This document shows positions 26,601-37,440 of a stretch of 64,000 nt of DNA, one piece after another; position 1 is the stretch's first letter; each line of letters opens with the position of its first letter. Position numbers and translations under genes: made by a program. Source of the DNA: Syngnathus acus (Eukaryota > Chordata > Actinopteri > Syngnathiformes > Syngnathidae); assembly GCF_901709675.1 (NCBI RefSeq), contig NC_051098.1, forward strand, positions 13,793,918 to 13,857,917. Reading direction: 5' to 3'. The notes under the pieces are model-generated. The model saw only the letters and a program-made list of their open reading frames with translations. It had not been told where the DNA came from and did no database searches.

Positions 26601-29600
26601 ATCTTTGATCCATGCATCAATCCAAGATCAATCCATAATCCCTCGAGACAACCAATCAAAACATCAATACAACAGCCGGCCACTATTGATCATCAATCAT
26701 TCGTCCATCTTTCCGGGAAACAGCTGATCAATTCATCAACAAACCACCCATGCATACGTCCATCAAGAAGCCACTGTTCAATATTTCACTGACGACCAAG
26801 CATCGATTACATAAATCATACATATTGATAAACCGTCACTCCATTTGTCTTTTTATCGACCATATTGATGCATCCATCCATCACAATCAATTCATCCATT
26901 CATCTTTCCAGGAAACAACCAATCAGTCATTCAATCAGTATTATTGATCCCATTGACAAGTATGGTCCAATATCTAAATCCAAGATCATTCAGAAATCAA
27001 CCAACCATCTTTGACACGTGCATCTATCAAACCGCCATAAATCCAACCAATCATCTTTGCATCGATCCGTCTGTCCATCTTTAATTCATAATCTCAAGAT
27101 CTAGTCAAATAAACCCGCCAAGCGTTTGTGATGGGACGCCGGTTCTTACCGGGATAGAAGTCTTTGGATTTGGACAATTTGATGGTGGCTCCGGTCTCCT
27201 TCTGTAGCTGGACGATGGTCTGTCCGCCCTTGCCGATGATGGAGCCCGCCGCGTAGCTAGGAATCAAAACCTTCAGGAAGTACTCGCCTTCCTCTGTGGC
27301 CGGAAAACAGGAAACGGGAAGTTAGGCGGCAGGGAAAACTTTTCCTCGATGCGCGGTTCAGCTTGACAGAGAAATAAAAGGCTGGAGTCCGTTTGTACCT
27401 TTGCTCTCATGCCAGACAGTTTTTTTTTAATTCAATATTATGGATTTTGCATTACATGTTAGCATTAAGCTAGCTAACGTTGCTTTTAACATACAGGAAC
27501 AATCCCACTATTTTACAGATTGATTTAATTTGACATTATATGTTATCTTTACCACTTTTTTTTTTAAACTATTTCGAAATCTTGCCCATTTTCCCTCTTA
27601 GCAGGTGAATTTACATTTTCACCAATCACTTAAAACGGACGTTCGCTGCCTGTTTGTACTTTAGTCCTCAAGCCTGCCATCTCTTTTTTTTTTTTCATTC
27701 CAATTACATTTCATGGAAATTGAGTTCCAGGAAGCTCCCGTTCGGTCTCAAGTGTCGATCAAAGGATGACCGATCCCCACGACAAGTCATTATTTCCATA
27801 ATGTGAGGATTCCCTGCCGGCGTTATTGCTCGCTTTCCCCGCGCAGCCTTTGAACGCGGCGGCCTCGCCATCGGCCCTGATCTAATTTCGGCGTCAGGCC
27901 CGAGGAATCTGGTCCTCGTCAGCGTGTTGGCACGGCGACAGGGAGCCGAGGAGCGAGCTTCTAATCGGATCGGGGCCAGCCTCAGCCGCTGGACGCATAG
28001 CTCCACAGCATAGCGCGGGTTTTGGCGTGGGAGGGTCCTCCGACCAAAAAAAAAAAAAAGGCAAATGTGTTTTCTGTTTGCATTCCACTTTCATATAATT
28101 AGAGATTTACATGAAAATGTCTGTGAGCTGGGCCTGAGCCGAGAACTTTTTGCGGGAGAATAATGAGACGCGGAGATGATCTCAGAACGGAAACAAACAT
28201 AAATATTTAAATAAATACACGAATTGATAAATAAATGAAGACACATGTATTTCTCTTTTCTGCCTGTTTACTGACTGTAAGCTTTTCGGTCACTTTTAAA
28301 CCAGGATGGGAAAAGGAAGTAGAACAAATTGAAAAATAATGGAAGAATACATCTTGTGGTATGCAGTTTGCAATTTTTTTTTAAATGTCCCCTTGGTCAT
28401 GAAAGAGTGTGAAGGTCAGTGAGCGAGTGTATCACGTCAAATTTGAGTCCATGTGCCGTCCTCATGTTGGATAATCCGGGACGCGTAACCTCGGGGGGTA
28501 GCAGATTAAAATAGGATTATTATTACAGTGCCACACTTTCACGCAAAGGCGGGGCCGATGCGCGCTTTTCACTGGAGCATATGGGGAACGTCACGAGAGA
28601 TACCTCCGCCAAGAAAAAGACAGTACTCTAAATTTGGCCATCTGGATGTGACATGACCACTCCAGTCCTGTAGGTGGCAGTAATGTATTTTATTCGATTT
28701 GGCATTTTTGTCTAATATTTTCAGTTTTTTGTAATGTTTCCAATATTTGTATATTCTTTACCTTTTTTTAATTTGTATTTTTTATATTTTAGTATCTTTT
28801 TATTTCACATTTATTAAAATGCCGTCACAATAGTAATAATGTATGTGAAAACAAAAAGGCAGGTGTGTTCAAAGTCCGGCGCGAGAGTCATTTTTGGCCC
28901 AAGGTTCATTTCTTTACGGTCCCGCGATAATGTTCTGAAAGTCTTATGTAGTGACGCCACAGGTGTTTTCCGTGGACCGTTGTCCTCGAAAGGAGACGTC
29001 AGGCTACTAACTTCCTGTCTATGGCGGCAGCCCTCTCACATACAAATCCACGCGGCGACCGGTGGACAGAAATAAACAAAATCCCTGCGGCGTTCCAGCG
29101 TATTAAAAAAAGAAACAGGCGTCATTGTTTCACACTCTTGCTTTTACGAGTCAAACAAACGACGTGTCAGCGAGCTTCTCGCGTTGCGTCAGGTCACATG
29201 AGGCAGGAAACGCCTCGACTGTTTTTTTTCCTCAACACTCACTGACGGGCCGGCGACGAAAGACAAAAAGCAGGGAGCGTATACGTTCACCAGACTCAGT
29301 TTTTTTTCTTTTCCAAATCGGACTTGGTTGCCTCTGACTTTTCTAACTTTCCACTTTATTGTATTTAACCGTTTCTGTCGAAGCAGTTGGGCCTAAATTA
29401 GCAATTGGGCTATATGATGCTAGTTAACTACTAGCGCCAAGACCAAGTAGCGCTTCAAAACTTCCCGCTAGCCTTCCAGTTGTATTTGTCCTCGGTAGTG
29501 TCGTCAAATCTGTTATGTAACAAATGAGTGTGTTTTCTCCTTCCCTTCAGCGTTTCCCATCATGCACTCGATTCTCGACTCCTCGCCACGATGACCCACT

Positions 29601-32067
29601 TGTGCGAAGCAAAGCCTTGGCGCTGTCCTATTTTAGATGGAGGCTAGCTAATTATAACCAACTTGTGTTAAGGCGGCAGAGATTGGTAAATCAGAATGGC
29701 GCAAAAAAAATTATGTAATTTTTTGTAATTCTAGTAATTTTCTTCATTCCGGGGATTTCATGACTATTATTGCCTTACATCTTTTTTTCTTGTAATTCAT
29801 TCTTGCAATTTTATGACTAGATACTCATTGCATTTTGACAATGTAGATTTGTTAATTATTGTACTTAAATGATTTTATGGACTTCTTTTGGGGCAGCAGA
29901 GTCCAAACAGGGACGCATGCTTTTGCCAGTTCAAGCACTTGTGGCTTTAGGAGCTAATAAACCTTGCTGTGAGAGCTTTTATGATAAACAAATCTTGCAT
30001 CTCAAATCGTTGAGGTCTTCTTTCCAAAACAAGATAAATTACATCACACGTGCATACGCTCTGGATCCGGCCGAGGTCGCCCCGACCTTGTTAGCGTCTC
30101 ACTAACCCATGCACAGGACATGCAAATGTGAAGAGTGGCTGTCTGAGAAAGATGATTTTATTTTATATATATTCCAGTAATTTATTTTATTATTATTTTC
30201 AAATTCTGCATTTTATTTCTTGAAATTTTAATACTTTATTGTCAGCATATTCTTCTTGTAAAAAAAAAACGTTTTATCACAATGAATCCAACTGCATTAA
30301 TAATACTTTTGACATATGTACGTATATGTAATTTTACAGTGTATTAAAATACCAAAACATTTTAAATGTTATGACTGTACAATTTAAATTTTTCCTCATA
30401 TTAATATTATATTAATATTCTTTAACTTCGTAAACTATATTCTTTATATATTTTTTAATATATATATATGATTTTTAATTATTTGTTTGGGGGGGGAGGG
30501 GCTTTTTTAAAACCAGAAGGCAGGACTTTGTGCTTTAAAGCAACAAATTGCCCCAAGCGTGCATGTCAACTTCACCCCACTGTCCTGAGTGTGTGCTATT
30601 TGCAGGTTTCATAAGCGGAGTTCAACATGTGTGTGGGTGCTCCATCATAAATAATACACCATCATGGTGCGAGTAAACAGTGCAATCTGTTGCTAAGGCC
30701 TGCGACGACCTAGCGGGCCCAGAATAGGCGCCACATGCTGCGGGATTGAGGGTTTAAATCCTGGGGATCTTGTGTCCCCGGGGCAAAGGAAAAGGGGGCT
30801 CCTCTTTCTCCGAGCTGCTTCCACCGTCCTCATCCTCGCCAACGCGCACGTACAAATTAAAAACTTAAAGACCCTGTAAAGTGGATTCAGAAATTTGTTT
30901 CTGAATACATTTCAAGAGAATTGCTGAAAGCGTGAAAAGACTGAATGATGTCATCCTCAATGGCTAGCTTTCAAATGTTTTTCCACCATTTTCAAACTTG
31001 ATGGCCTTCACGTCGACGGTTATGCAATTGCAAAGTGGAGTTAGCTGGTTAGCTACGCTAACACCCCAAAACACATCTTTCCCACGGATAGTCCACGCCT
31101 TCTAATTTTTGTCAGGAATACGTTTGGGGCTAAAATGTAGCTGTTTGAGCGTCGTAATGTCCGCCGGAGTCTCAGATTACAACCGGATTAAACGTGCGCT
31201 CGTAACGAGCAAAACCAGACGGGACAGAGCCCGCTTTATGAGCTTGTTAATGCTCGCTGCTTTGATCGCGTTTCTTCTACGCCACTTTGAAGCCTTCCAA
31301 TATATAAGTGAACGGCAGATTAAAAAAAAATAATAATAATCGAAATTTTGTGTGTGCATGTAGGTGTGTGTGTGTGTGTGTGTGTGGTGGGGGATTCTGG
31401 CGTGGGTGCATGGCCTCTGGGGAATTCAAATATTCATCTCCTTTAAGGGAGAGGGAAGGGGGAGACATGCTTTGTCTAACATCCCCTCATCCTGGGGTCT
31501 TTTGTTGGTGGGTTGCACACGGCGACGTACACACACATGCACACACACTCAAAATGCAGAGAGGCTCCACCAGCTGTCTACCGACAGAAAGATACGCTAA
31601 AATACACTCGGAGCTCATCAAGGGGTTTTGGGGGGGGTCATTTGATGCCGTGTGTGTGTGTTGTCTATGTTTCACCTCGGCATCTTACTTATGACATGTT
31701 TGAGCAGCTTCTGTTAAGCCACTGTATGACGGAGACACGGACATGACGCATTTTGTGAATCGTATGTTGTTATTGTGCGCTGCACACTGAGCCATGCGGC
31801 TAAAAGCAACAAAAAAAAAATACTGCAACTGTGTGTGTGATTTTTAGGCTTCACAATTTACAATTGTTGAACCACAAAAAAATGGCACATTTGTCGAGGA
31901 AGAATCTCTAACTGTTAATAAAGGTGATTAGGAACATTTGAACTATTCTGCGAGTTAGCTAGAGCGAGAAGTCACTAATTACAATTATTTCAATGAAACC
32001 CTTCATCAGATGAAATCGAAGCGGCTATGCTAATGATGCTAACATCCTTGTCCCTGTAGTGTGTGAG

Positions 32068-32110
<43 letters not shown>

Positions 32111-35100
32111 GTGTGTATGTGTGTGTGTTTTGAGATGAGGGGGAGGTGCGCAGTAGTCTTCCTTGCTTGGCTCAGCCTTTTTTTATCGCCCCCTCTCATC
32201 TATATTCATCGCCGCCCTGAACAGCCAATCACGCGGCTCGCTCAGCTGCAACATCCCCGCCTCTTGGCTTCTTCGTCTTTTTTTTTTTTTTTCACTTTTA
32301 TGCAGTATTTTGAAGGAAAAAAAAAGGCGTAGGTGGAAGAGAGGTCGAAGCGATTGGCTTCACCGCCCTGCCCGATCGATTGGCGGCGGTTGCCGGGCGA
32401 TGGATAGATGGACGGATGGATGGATGGATGGAAGGAGGAAGAGGAGGGCGAGGACGTGTGGGTCTGGAACACAGCCTGATTAGAATGCATGAGGAGGACG
32501 AAGGCAAGGAGAAGCCTGGCCGGGAACGCAGTGTTCTCCGACGTTTGCGACACTGCGATCGTCACCGTATCCACTCATAAACTTCCTACGTCCTCTTTGC
32601 CACTCGACAAATACGAACAAAAGAAGACGTTCGCTCAACTCCGTGTCGCTTTCATCGACTTCATGTGTGTGCGTGTGATTGTATTGCTTGTCTCGACCTT
32701 CCGGAGAGAAAAAAAAAAAACGCTGCGTCAGTCCAACAATTTACAGATTGAACTGGAACACGTCGCACAGCCGAGAGTGGAAAGTCAAGGAAAACGAAAA
32801 GGACAGAAGACAAAGGGATTAAGGAATGACCAAGAAAAACTGAGGAGGAGGGAACGTCAATGGAAAACAGGAAAGAAGAGCGTGGAAATAACAGAAAAAG
32901 ATGAAAGACAAGGAATAATGAGGAGAAGGTAGAAAACGTGGCATTGAAGGGAAATGAGGAGGAGGAATGAAATAAAAGGAAAGGAAAAAGAAGGAGAAAA
33001 GCCAAAGATAAGCAAACAAAAGTAAAACAAACGGTAAATGGAAATGTTTGGGGCGGGACAAAGACCCAAAAGAATAAAAGTTAAAGAATGGAAAGAAAAG
33101 AAACTGACTGCAAACAATGAAACAAAAGAAGAGCAAATGAAGTCAAAAGGAAATGGGAAGGGGAGGAAATAGAAAGCTGATCCAGTTTGGTTGCCATGGC
33201 AACTGAAAGTTCAAACCTTCCTCTCGAGGCCATCTTTGCTCCTCAAACAAAAAAACGAGAGCAAAAAGAAAAAAAAAGCCTCTTCCTCATTCCTCCTCAT
33301 CATCATAATCATCATGCTAACGGTCACAACTGAGCATTCTTGCTTAATGGCCGACACGCTCGTTAGCATCTCGAGCGTTAGCGCAAATGTCAATGGCCTT
33401 CTCGCCCGCCTCACTCGTTTAGCTCATCGCTCCTTCCCCGAACTTTCAACTTCAGGTGCTGCCCAAGGGAAATCCGTCCGTAACATATCTTTATCTGGAT
33501 CTGTTTACATTTTGCATTTTTTTTTCATTAAATTTAAGTGTGGCACAACAGTCTCATTGCAGCTAGCGCCATTTGGCTATTATGATCGTGTTTTCAGAAT
33601 TCTGTCATTTTGCGCCTTAAACTGTGCAAGTCTTTCAATTATTTTGAAATAAATTGTCTTTACATATCCGTGAAATTCCTGATCCTAGTTAGCGGCTAAT
33701 TTCCTTATTTGTTGTCCTTTAGCCTGGAATGTGCTAAATAGCGCAGATGTAATGCATTTCTAATTCCTGCTTTCTGTCTGCTTGACATGACGGTGAGTTC
33801 AGGGTCTGTGGATTAAAGCGGTGTTGGGGGGCTTGTCCGGGCGGACGTTAGGGGGGGATGCTTGGAACAGCGGCTCCTCATTGATCTTTTCATCTCTCAG
33901 ACCTTCACCTCTTTATGTGACGTTTGCCGTGATTTATGAGCTGCAGGCGGCTATTTGGATCACGCACAGACCACCTGGCAGCGGACACACACACGTGTAC
34001 AGTGACTAAATATGAATCTCTTGCTCTCTTATTGAGTCTTGACACAGCAGTGGTTGTTGGTTTTTATGGTTGTAACACCTGAAAATTAATCTTTGCCATT
34101 TTTTTCCCAATTAAAAAAAATAATAATTATCTTCTAAATGCCAGCTTCTTGCTATAAAAGAGCTGATTTATTTTTTCATTGTATATTTATATTGTAAGAG
34201 ATAAAAATAGGTAACCATTGTCGTTTCCCACGTGGCAAAATCCGTTAGACACAACCTGCGTGTGACAAACAAATTAAACAAACAATAAGCTCAAATGATG
34301 GCATGGCTGGCATGAGTTCAAAGGTCATGAGGACTCACCAGCTTGGCAGTGTGGAGAAAGAAAACACATATGGAAAAAAATGGGTGTCATGGATACGATA
34401 GAAAGCACGTTAGCATGTCTTGGTATGGTATGCGCTGTGTGTGTTGTGTGTGTCTGTATAAAGGTTAGGTATTGGTAGAAAGAAGGAGTCTTACCATGGC
34501 TCTCAGTGTCTTGGTGTGGGAAAACAATGCCTTCGCTTTCAAAAAGCGGCTGCAGGAAGGCCACTACAGAGAGAGGAAGCAGAGAGGGGGGGCGGGGGTG
34601 TAGGGTCGGAGGGAGGGGGGGGGGGGGGAGTTTGGTGGCGTCAACTAATTTGTTCACAGAAACAAACCAAGAGGATGGCTAAGCTAAACGCTAAAAACAC
34701 CGAGCTTTGTAAATAAACTCGATTTTAGCTTTGGTCAATAATAAACTGCCATATTTCAGTCTGCTGGCTGAGGTAGCTAAGTCGCTCCTCCTCATCCTCC
34801 TCTTCATCCTGCTCTTCATCATCATCCCAACCTTTTCATTTGTCTAAATGGACGGGCTGCTTGCCCGCTGCACTCAGCATCCCCAGGGAGGGGAAGGGGG
34901 GCGGGGGGGCAGCTTTTACATGCAGCACTAAGTTGCACTCAAACCAAACGTCACTCGTTGAAGTCAGTCGTCAAAACATAGCCGATTTAAATGACTAATC
35001 AGAATATCGCAGGCTGTACGCGCGCATCGAAACTCACGCATGACCAATTTAACTTCCCAATCAAAACAGCCGATTTAACTCATCGAAACGTTACCGATCA

Positions 35101-36817
35101 AATCAAACAGCATAGAATTAACTCACTATAAATCACCGATTTAGCCAACTCAAAGATTAACGTCCGATTTATACCGCTAATCAAAATACGATGGACTTAA
35201 CTCATTCGTGAAAATTATCACTCATTTGACGCATTGGTTTGACTCAGGAATGAAGTCACTGATCAAAACGTGAATTTAATTCAGCGTAACTGATTTCAAT
35301 CACAAATCAAAACAATCAGTGATCAAAACATAGCTGATTGTAGTCACTAGCCAAAAATATTGCTGCTTTTATTTAGAAATCATACCAAATGACGTAAGGC
35401 ACTCATAGAAACGCAACTTTACCACAAATCTTTTTTCCCCACAATTAAACACAAGAAAACCGATTGAAGTTGCTCATCAAATCGAACGTGATTTAATTTG
35501 CCGTTTAAAATGTTAGCAAGTTACTGCAAATCCATAACGCTGTAAACGACAAAGCTGACTCCAACAGTAACGGCTGTAAACACGACTGACTTAAACAAGC
35601 TTGGTCTCCGTGAGGTTTTCGGCAAGTAGGTCACGCAGAACTACTCGGCAAATGTTTTGATGCACCGCAGATTTAGCGGATTTGAGACGATTTAAATGTT
35701 CCGCCATTTTTTTCTTTTTTTTTTTTTAATCACAGGCCGGTATAGTTTCATCTGAGGATCTCTCAACTTCTGTTTGTCAAAATCGCTTCATAAAAAATAT
35801 TTCCGTACAATTTGAATTGCGTAAATAATGCTGACTCGTGAGAATCTGGAACCTTCCGTTGACCTCCTATTAAGAACCTGCCTCTTGTATTTTTAGTTTC
35901 CTAGAATGCATAATTCAAAAAGGGTAAGCTAAGATCTGAGGAGTTGTGGCTAGTAAGCGTTTCACACATTTAGGGGGTCATTTTAAACATTGTACAAAAT
36001 TTGTCAAAATAAACATTGCAGATTTTCCAATTTGTTTCAATTTAAGCTTTATGTAGCATATTTGTATAAATGTAGATCATATGTGACTGCATGATGGTTG
36101 GGATGCTGTGATGGGATGCATGACAGCATGTAAACACAAAAAGAAAACAAGAATGGAGATTGCCATGGCGACATACTGACCAGAATAGTCATCATCATAA
36201 TCATAATAAGAGGGACTCGGTGGCGTGTGAGTGCACACTGACGCACTTGCTTGTTAATCGGGCGATGGCGGCTGATGTGTGAGATTATCTCAGTCATTCT
36301 CTTTCTCTCTCTCTCAGTCACACACACACACACACACACGCACACAAGGTCATGATGCCTTCACGCACCAGCCGCATCCGGATTTCACTTGTTTACGTCC
36401 CACTTGTTCCTCCGGCGCGGGGCTTCCGCGGAGAAAAACAGCCCGGGTGGAGGCGAGGCAGCCGCGGAAGCCTCGCCTTTGCATCCCCGGTCGTGCCTCA
36501 TTGTCCCATTCCCTTCACGCAGCCAATAAAACGCTCCGTTAAGCAGAACCGATGGCTCCGCGGTAATCGTAATCATTGGCATCATAATAAAGCGTCGCCA
36601 TTCCGAGGGCAAGACGAGCGGAGGCCAATGGTCGCTCCCTCCCCCGCGCGCATCTCTTACCTCCCGTGTTGGTGCGTTTGGTGCTGCTGGCCTCGGTGGG
36701 GGTCTCCAGGGGTCTTTTGCGCGAGTCCGGCGGGTCGGCCTCCATGTGCGGCTGCTGGCCGTGGTGGTGCGGGGTGGCGAAGAGGCCGTTCTGCTGCACT
36801 GCTCCGCCGGCCATCAT
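8683..36817 (-). CDS. nova2: nova2: neuronal KH-domain splicing regulator (4 coding exons)
   Basis: Encodes a NOVA-family nuclear RNA-binding protein that binds YCAY clusters in pre-mRNA to control alternative splicing in neurons. Coding exons on the minus strand are 36817-36661, 27293-27150, 12625-12460 and 9705-8683. All three KH domains are visible by their GxxG loops: IIGKGGQT in exon 2, IIGKGGATV and AILGKGGKT in exon 4. The protein ends in NPQKVG, the family C terminus. NOVA2 rather than NOVA1 is favoured by [24 protein letters not shown] and the alanine-rich linkers. Annotated coding length is 1490 nt; 1491 (496 aa) would be expected. The missing base is in exon 3, which carries three small indels. 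The start is the MM pair at 36817, with another Met at residue 25. Large introns are typical of the family. Confidence 0.93.
9706..12459 (-). other. nova2 intron 3
   Basis: Bounded on the minus strand by donor CAG|GTAGAG at 12460/12459 and acceptor TTGGCAG at 9706. It contains an AG dinucleotide run near 9901-9919, T-rich tracts around 10200-10226 and no convincing coding exon. Mammalian NOVA1 has an autoregulated cassette exon at this position; I did not find a clear equivalent by eye. Confidence 0.6.
12460..12625 (-). CDS. nova2: nova2 coding exon 3, frame disrupted by three small indels
   Basis: Encodes the end of KH1 and the following linker. It opens after TGTGTGCAG with the residues [10 protein letters not shown] and is normal through [19 protein letters not shown]. 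After SEP the conserved linker continues in another frame (VSI), then a third (LQPQTTVNP), then a further shift gives DRIKQ just before the GT donor. The exon is 166 nt. Flanking phases (1 in, 0 out) require 167, which is also the length implied by counting conserved residues. Single-base losses are inferred after ..GAACC and after ..GCATC, and one extra G in CCTGGAC. Read literally, the shifts would truncate the protein. The neighbouring exons are clean, so sequence error is the likeliest cause. Confidence 0.85.
12715..12850 (+). repeat. Dispersed repeat, copy 1 (CATGTCTATCATGAGTAGAC)
   Basis: Contains ATTTGGTAGGCATGTC, TATCATGAGTAGACCCA, then GGAAGTCTGCCATTTTAG. The same ordered words recur about 35 kb away near 48148-48245 in the same orientation. 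This shows an interspersed repeat family within the window. No coding capacity is seen. Confidence 0.6.
14880..14957. repeat. (CA)n microsatellite
   Basis: About 78 bp of CA repeats with a single CC interruption near 14907, inside nova2 intron 2. Confidence 0.95.
18862..18902. repeat. (TG)n microsatellite
   Basis: About 20 uninterrupted TG units in nova2 intron 2. Confidence 0.95.
20009..20040. repeat. (TG)n microsatellite
   Basis: About 16 TG units in nova2 intron 2. Confidence 0.95.
20621..20699. repeat. (TC)n microsatellite
   Basis: Seventy bases of uninterrupted TC followed by GCTCTCTC, the longest pure dinucleotide tract in the window. Confidence 0.97.
26460..27115. repeat. Diverged CATC/ATCC/AATC tetranucleotide-like tract
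   Basis: About 650 bp dominated by overlapping words CATC, ATCC, ATTCATC and CAATCA, with very few G residues on the plus strand. It looks like an expanded (ATCC/ATCA)n satellite that has since decayed. It lies just downstream of nova2 exon 2 in the sense of transcription. The nova2 pre-mRNA strand would read GATG/GGAT, so it is not a run of YCAY NOVA sites. Confidence 0.65.
27150..27293 (-). CDS. nova2: nova2 coding exon 2 (KH1)
   Basis: On the minus strand it begins after CCACAG in phase 1 and reads [14 protein letters not shown], then [10 protein letters not shown] with the KH1 GxxG loop, then [12 protein letters not shown], ending at FYP with one base of the next Gly codon before GTAAGA. 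The 144-nt length preserves phase. The residues match NOVA2 (EEGEY) rather than NOVA1 (EDGQY). Confidence 0.96.
32071..32128. repeat. (GT)n microsatellite, imperfect
   Basis: GT units with C and A substitutions in the right half, in nova2 intron 1. Confidence 0.9.
34495..34563 (-). CDS. nova2: Candidate 69-nt cassette exon of nova2
   Basis: On the minus strand a strong pyrimidine tract ending CTCTCTCTGTAG precedes this segment, and it is followed by CATG|GTAAGACTC, a near-consensus donor. Joined to exon 1 in phase 1 it stays open for 23 codons (beginning [12 protein letters not shown], ending DTESH) and leaves phase 1 again, so inclusion would insert 23 residues before KH1 without changing the frame. 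Three CCAT words (YCAY, the NOVA motif) lie within about 25 nt some 100 nt downstream on the pre-mRNA strand. Whether it is spliced is inference; I do not recall it firmly as a known NOVA exon. Confidence 0.5.
34965..35375. repeat. Diverged minisatellite (AATCAAAACATAGCCGATTTAA-like unit)
   Basis: The elements CGATTTAA, AACTCA, AATCAAAAC and ATAG(C)CGATT recur about ten times with a loose period of 30-45 bp. Copies are strongly diverged. It lies in nova2 intron 1 and does not encode anything recognisable. Confidence 0.6.
36661..36817 (-). CDS. nova2: nova2 coding exon 1 (N terminus with nuclear localisation motif)
   Basis: Begins [11 protein letters not shown], continues through a His/Gln stretch to [10 protein letters not shown], a basic motif that acts as nuclear localisation signal in the family, and ends KRTNTG before GTAAGAGA. 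The opening MMA...QQNG is like NOVA1, while a second in-frame Met at residue 25 ([14 protein letters not shown]) aligns with the usual NOVA2 start ([14 protein letters not shown]). Either ATG could be used; the upstream one is favoured because its sequence is conserved with NOVA1. Confidence 0.93.
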
Positions 36818-37440
36818 GTTTGCGCTCGCTCGGATGATGCCTCGGTCCGCTTAAATCCCCCCCTTCTTCTTCTTCGTCTTTTTTTTTTGTCTCTCCCTTT
36901 CTCTTGACGCAGCGTGGCCGCGCGGGCGAGTCCTCGGGAGGGTGGCGCGCGCGCGCGGGTCCGCACTAGACAAAAAAGCGGTGTGGGGCTCTCGCGCACG
37001 CGCGTAGGAGAGATGCTGCGCGCGGAAGAGGAGGGAGGGTGGGTTGAAGGAGAAGGTGGACAAGGGAGGGGGGGGAGAAGATTCCAGGAGAGGCTGGTGG
37101 AGCGCGTTCACGTCAGTCTTCCATCACGCGCGTGTCATTGCGACGAAACGGGTCAAATCCGAGCGAAAAAAGATGGGGAAAGCAGCAGGGCATGCGCAGT
37201 AGAAAAAGATGAGCGATCCCGCGCGTGCGTGACGTCGGGAGTGCGCAGGCGGAGGAGAAAGAGAGCGACGTGCTGCTGTGCGTCGTCTCGCTGAAGATGC
37301 TGCAGTCACTCTCGCGTTCGGAGAGCATCCCTACTCGCGCTCGATGCTTAGGGAAGAGGAGGGAGGGGGCGCTGACGTCACAAGCCCTCGCGGTGCCTTC
37401 ACGAGCTTCCCGTGAACTCCAGCTTCACTCGTGAAGGAAC
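36818..37440 (-). promoter_or_regulatory. nova2 promoter and 5' UTR, GC-rich with CRE sites
   Basis: A dense CpG stretch immediately upstream of the nova2 start. It contains a perfect cAMP-response element palindrome TGACGTCA at 37373-37380 and a half-matching TGACGTCG at 37230-37237. There is no TATA box in an obvious position, as usual for CpG promoters. The transcription start was not located. Confidence 0.6.

Larger units (their letters stand above)
12626..27149 (-). other. nova2 intron 2 (14.5 kb), microsatellite-rich
   Basis: Lies between donor CCCG|GTAAGA at 27150/27149 and the acceptor next to 12625. Holds many CA/TG tracts (around 13218, 14880, 17180, 18862, 20009, 20463), a 70-bp TC tract at 20621, poly-C near 13314, T-runs, a fragment of a common fish repeat near 16545-16585 (CCATCCATCTGAACCGCTTATCCTC), an AT-rich AATAAAT tract near 18155-18215, and a diverged tetranucleotide region at 26460-27115. 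Open frames here are products of the repeats, including the 264-codon minus-strand frame near 24776-25570, which resembles no protein I know. Confidence 0.7.
27294..36660 (-). other. nova2 intron 1 (9.4 kb)
   Basis: Starts with donor GGAG|GTAAGAGA next to 36661 and ends at the acceptor next to 27293. Contents are a GC-rich non-repetitive block at 27760-28030, AT-rich stretches at 28200-28830 and 30150-30480, a TG tract at 32071-32128, an A/G-rich region at 32750-33180, a candidate cassette exon at 34495-34563 and a diverged minisatellite at 34965-35375. No independent gene is seen. Confidence 0.7.

Noticed and set aside
26460-27115. YCAY-rich cluster as a NOVA autoregulatory site
   Set aside because: The CATC words are on the plus strand, but nova2 is transcribed from the minus strand, so its RNA lacks them.
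32489-32932. 147-codon Lys/Arg/Glu-rich frame
   Set aside because: A/G-rich intronic tract of nova2 with no start context, splice sites or family match.
36352-36837. 161-codon plus-strand frame
   Set aside because: GC-rich antisense of nova2 exon 1 and promoter; not conserved as protein.
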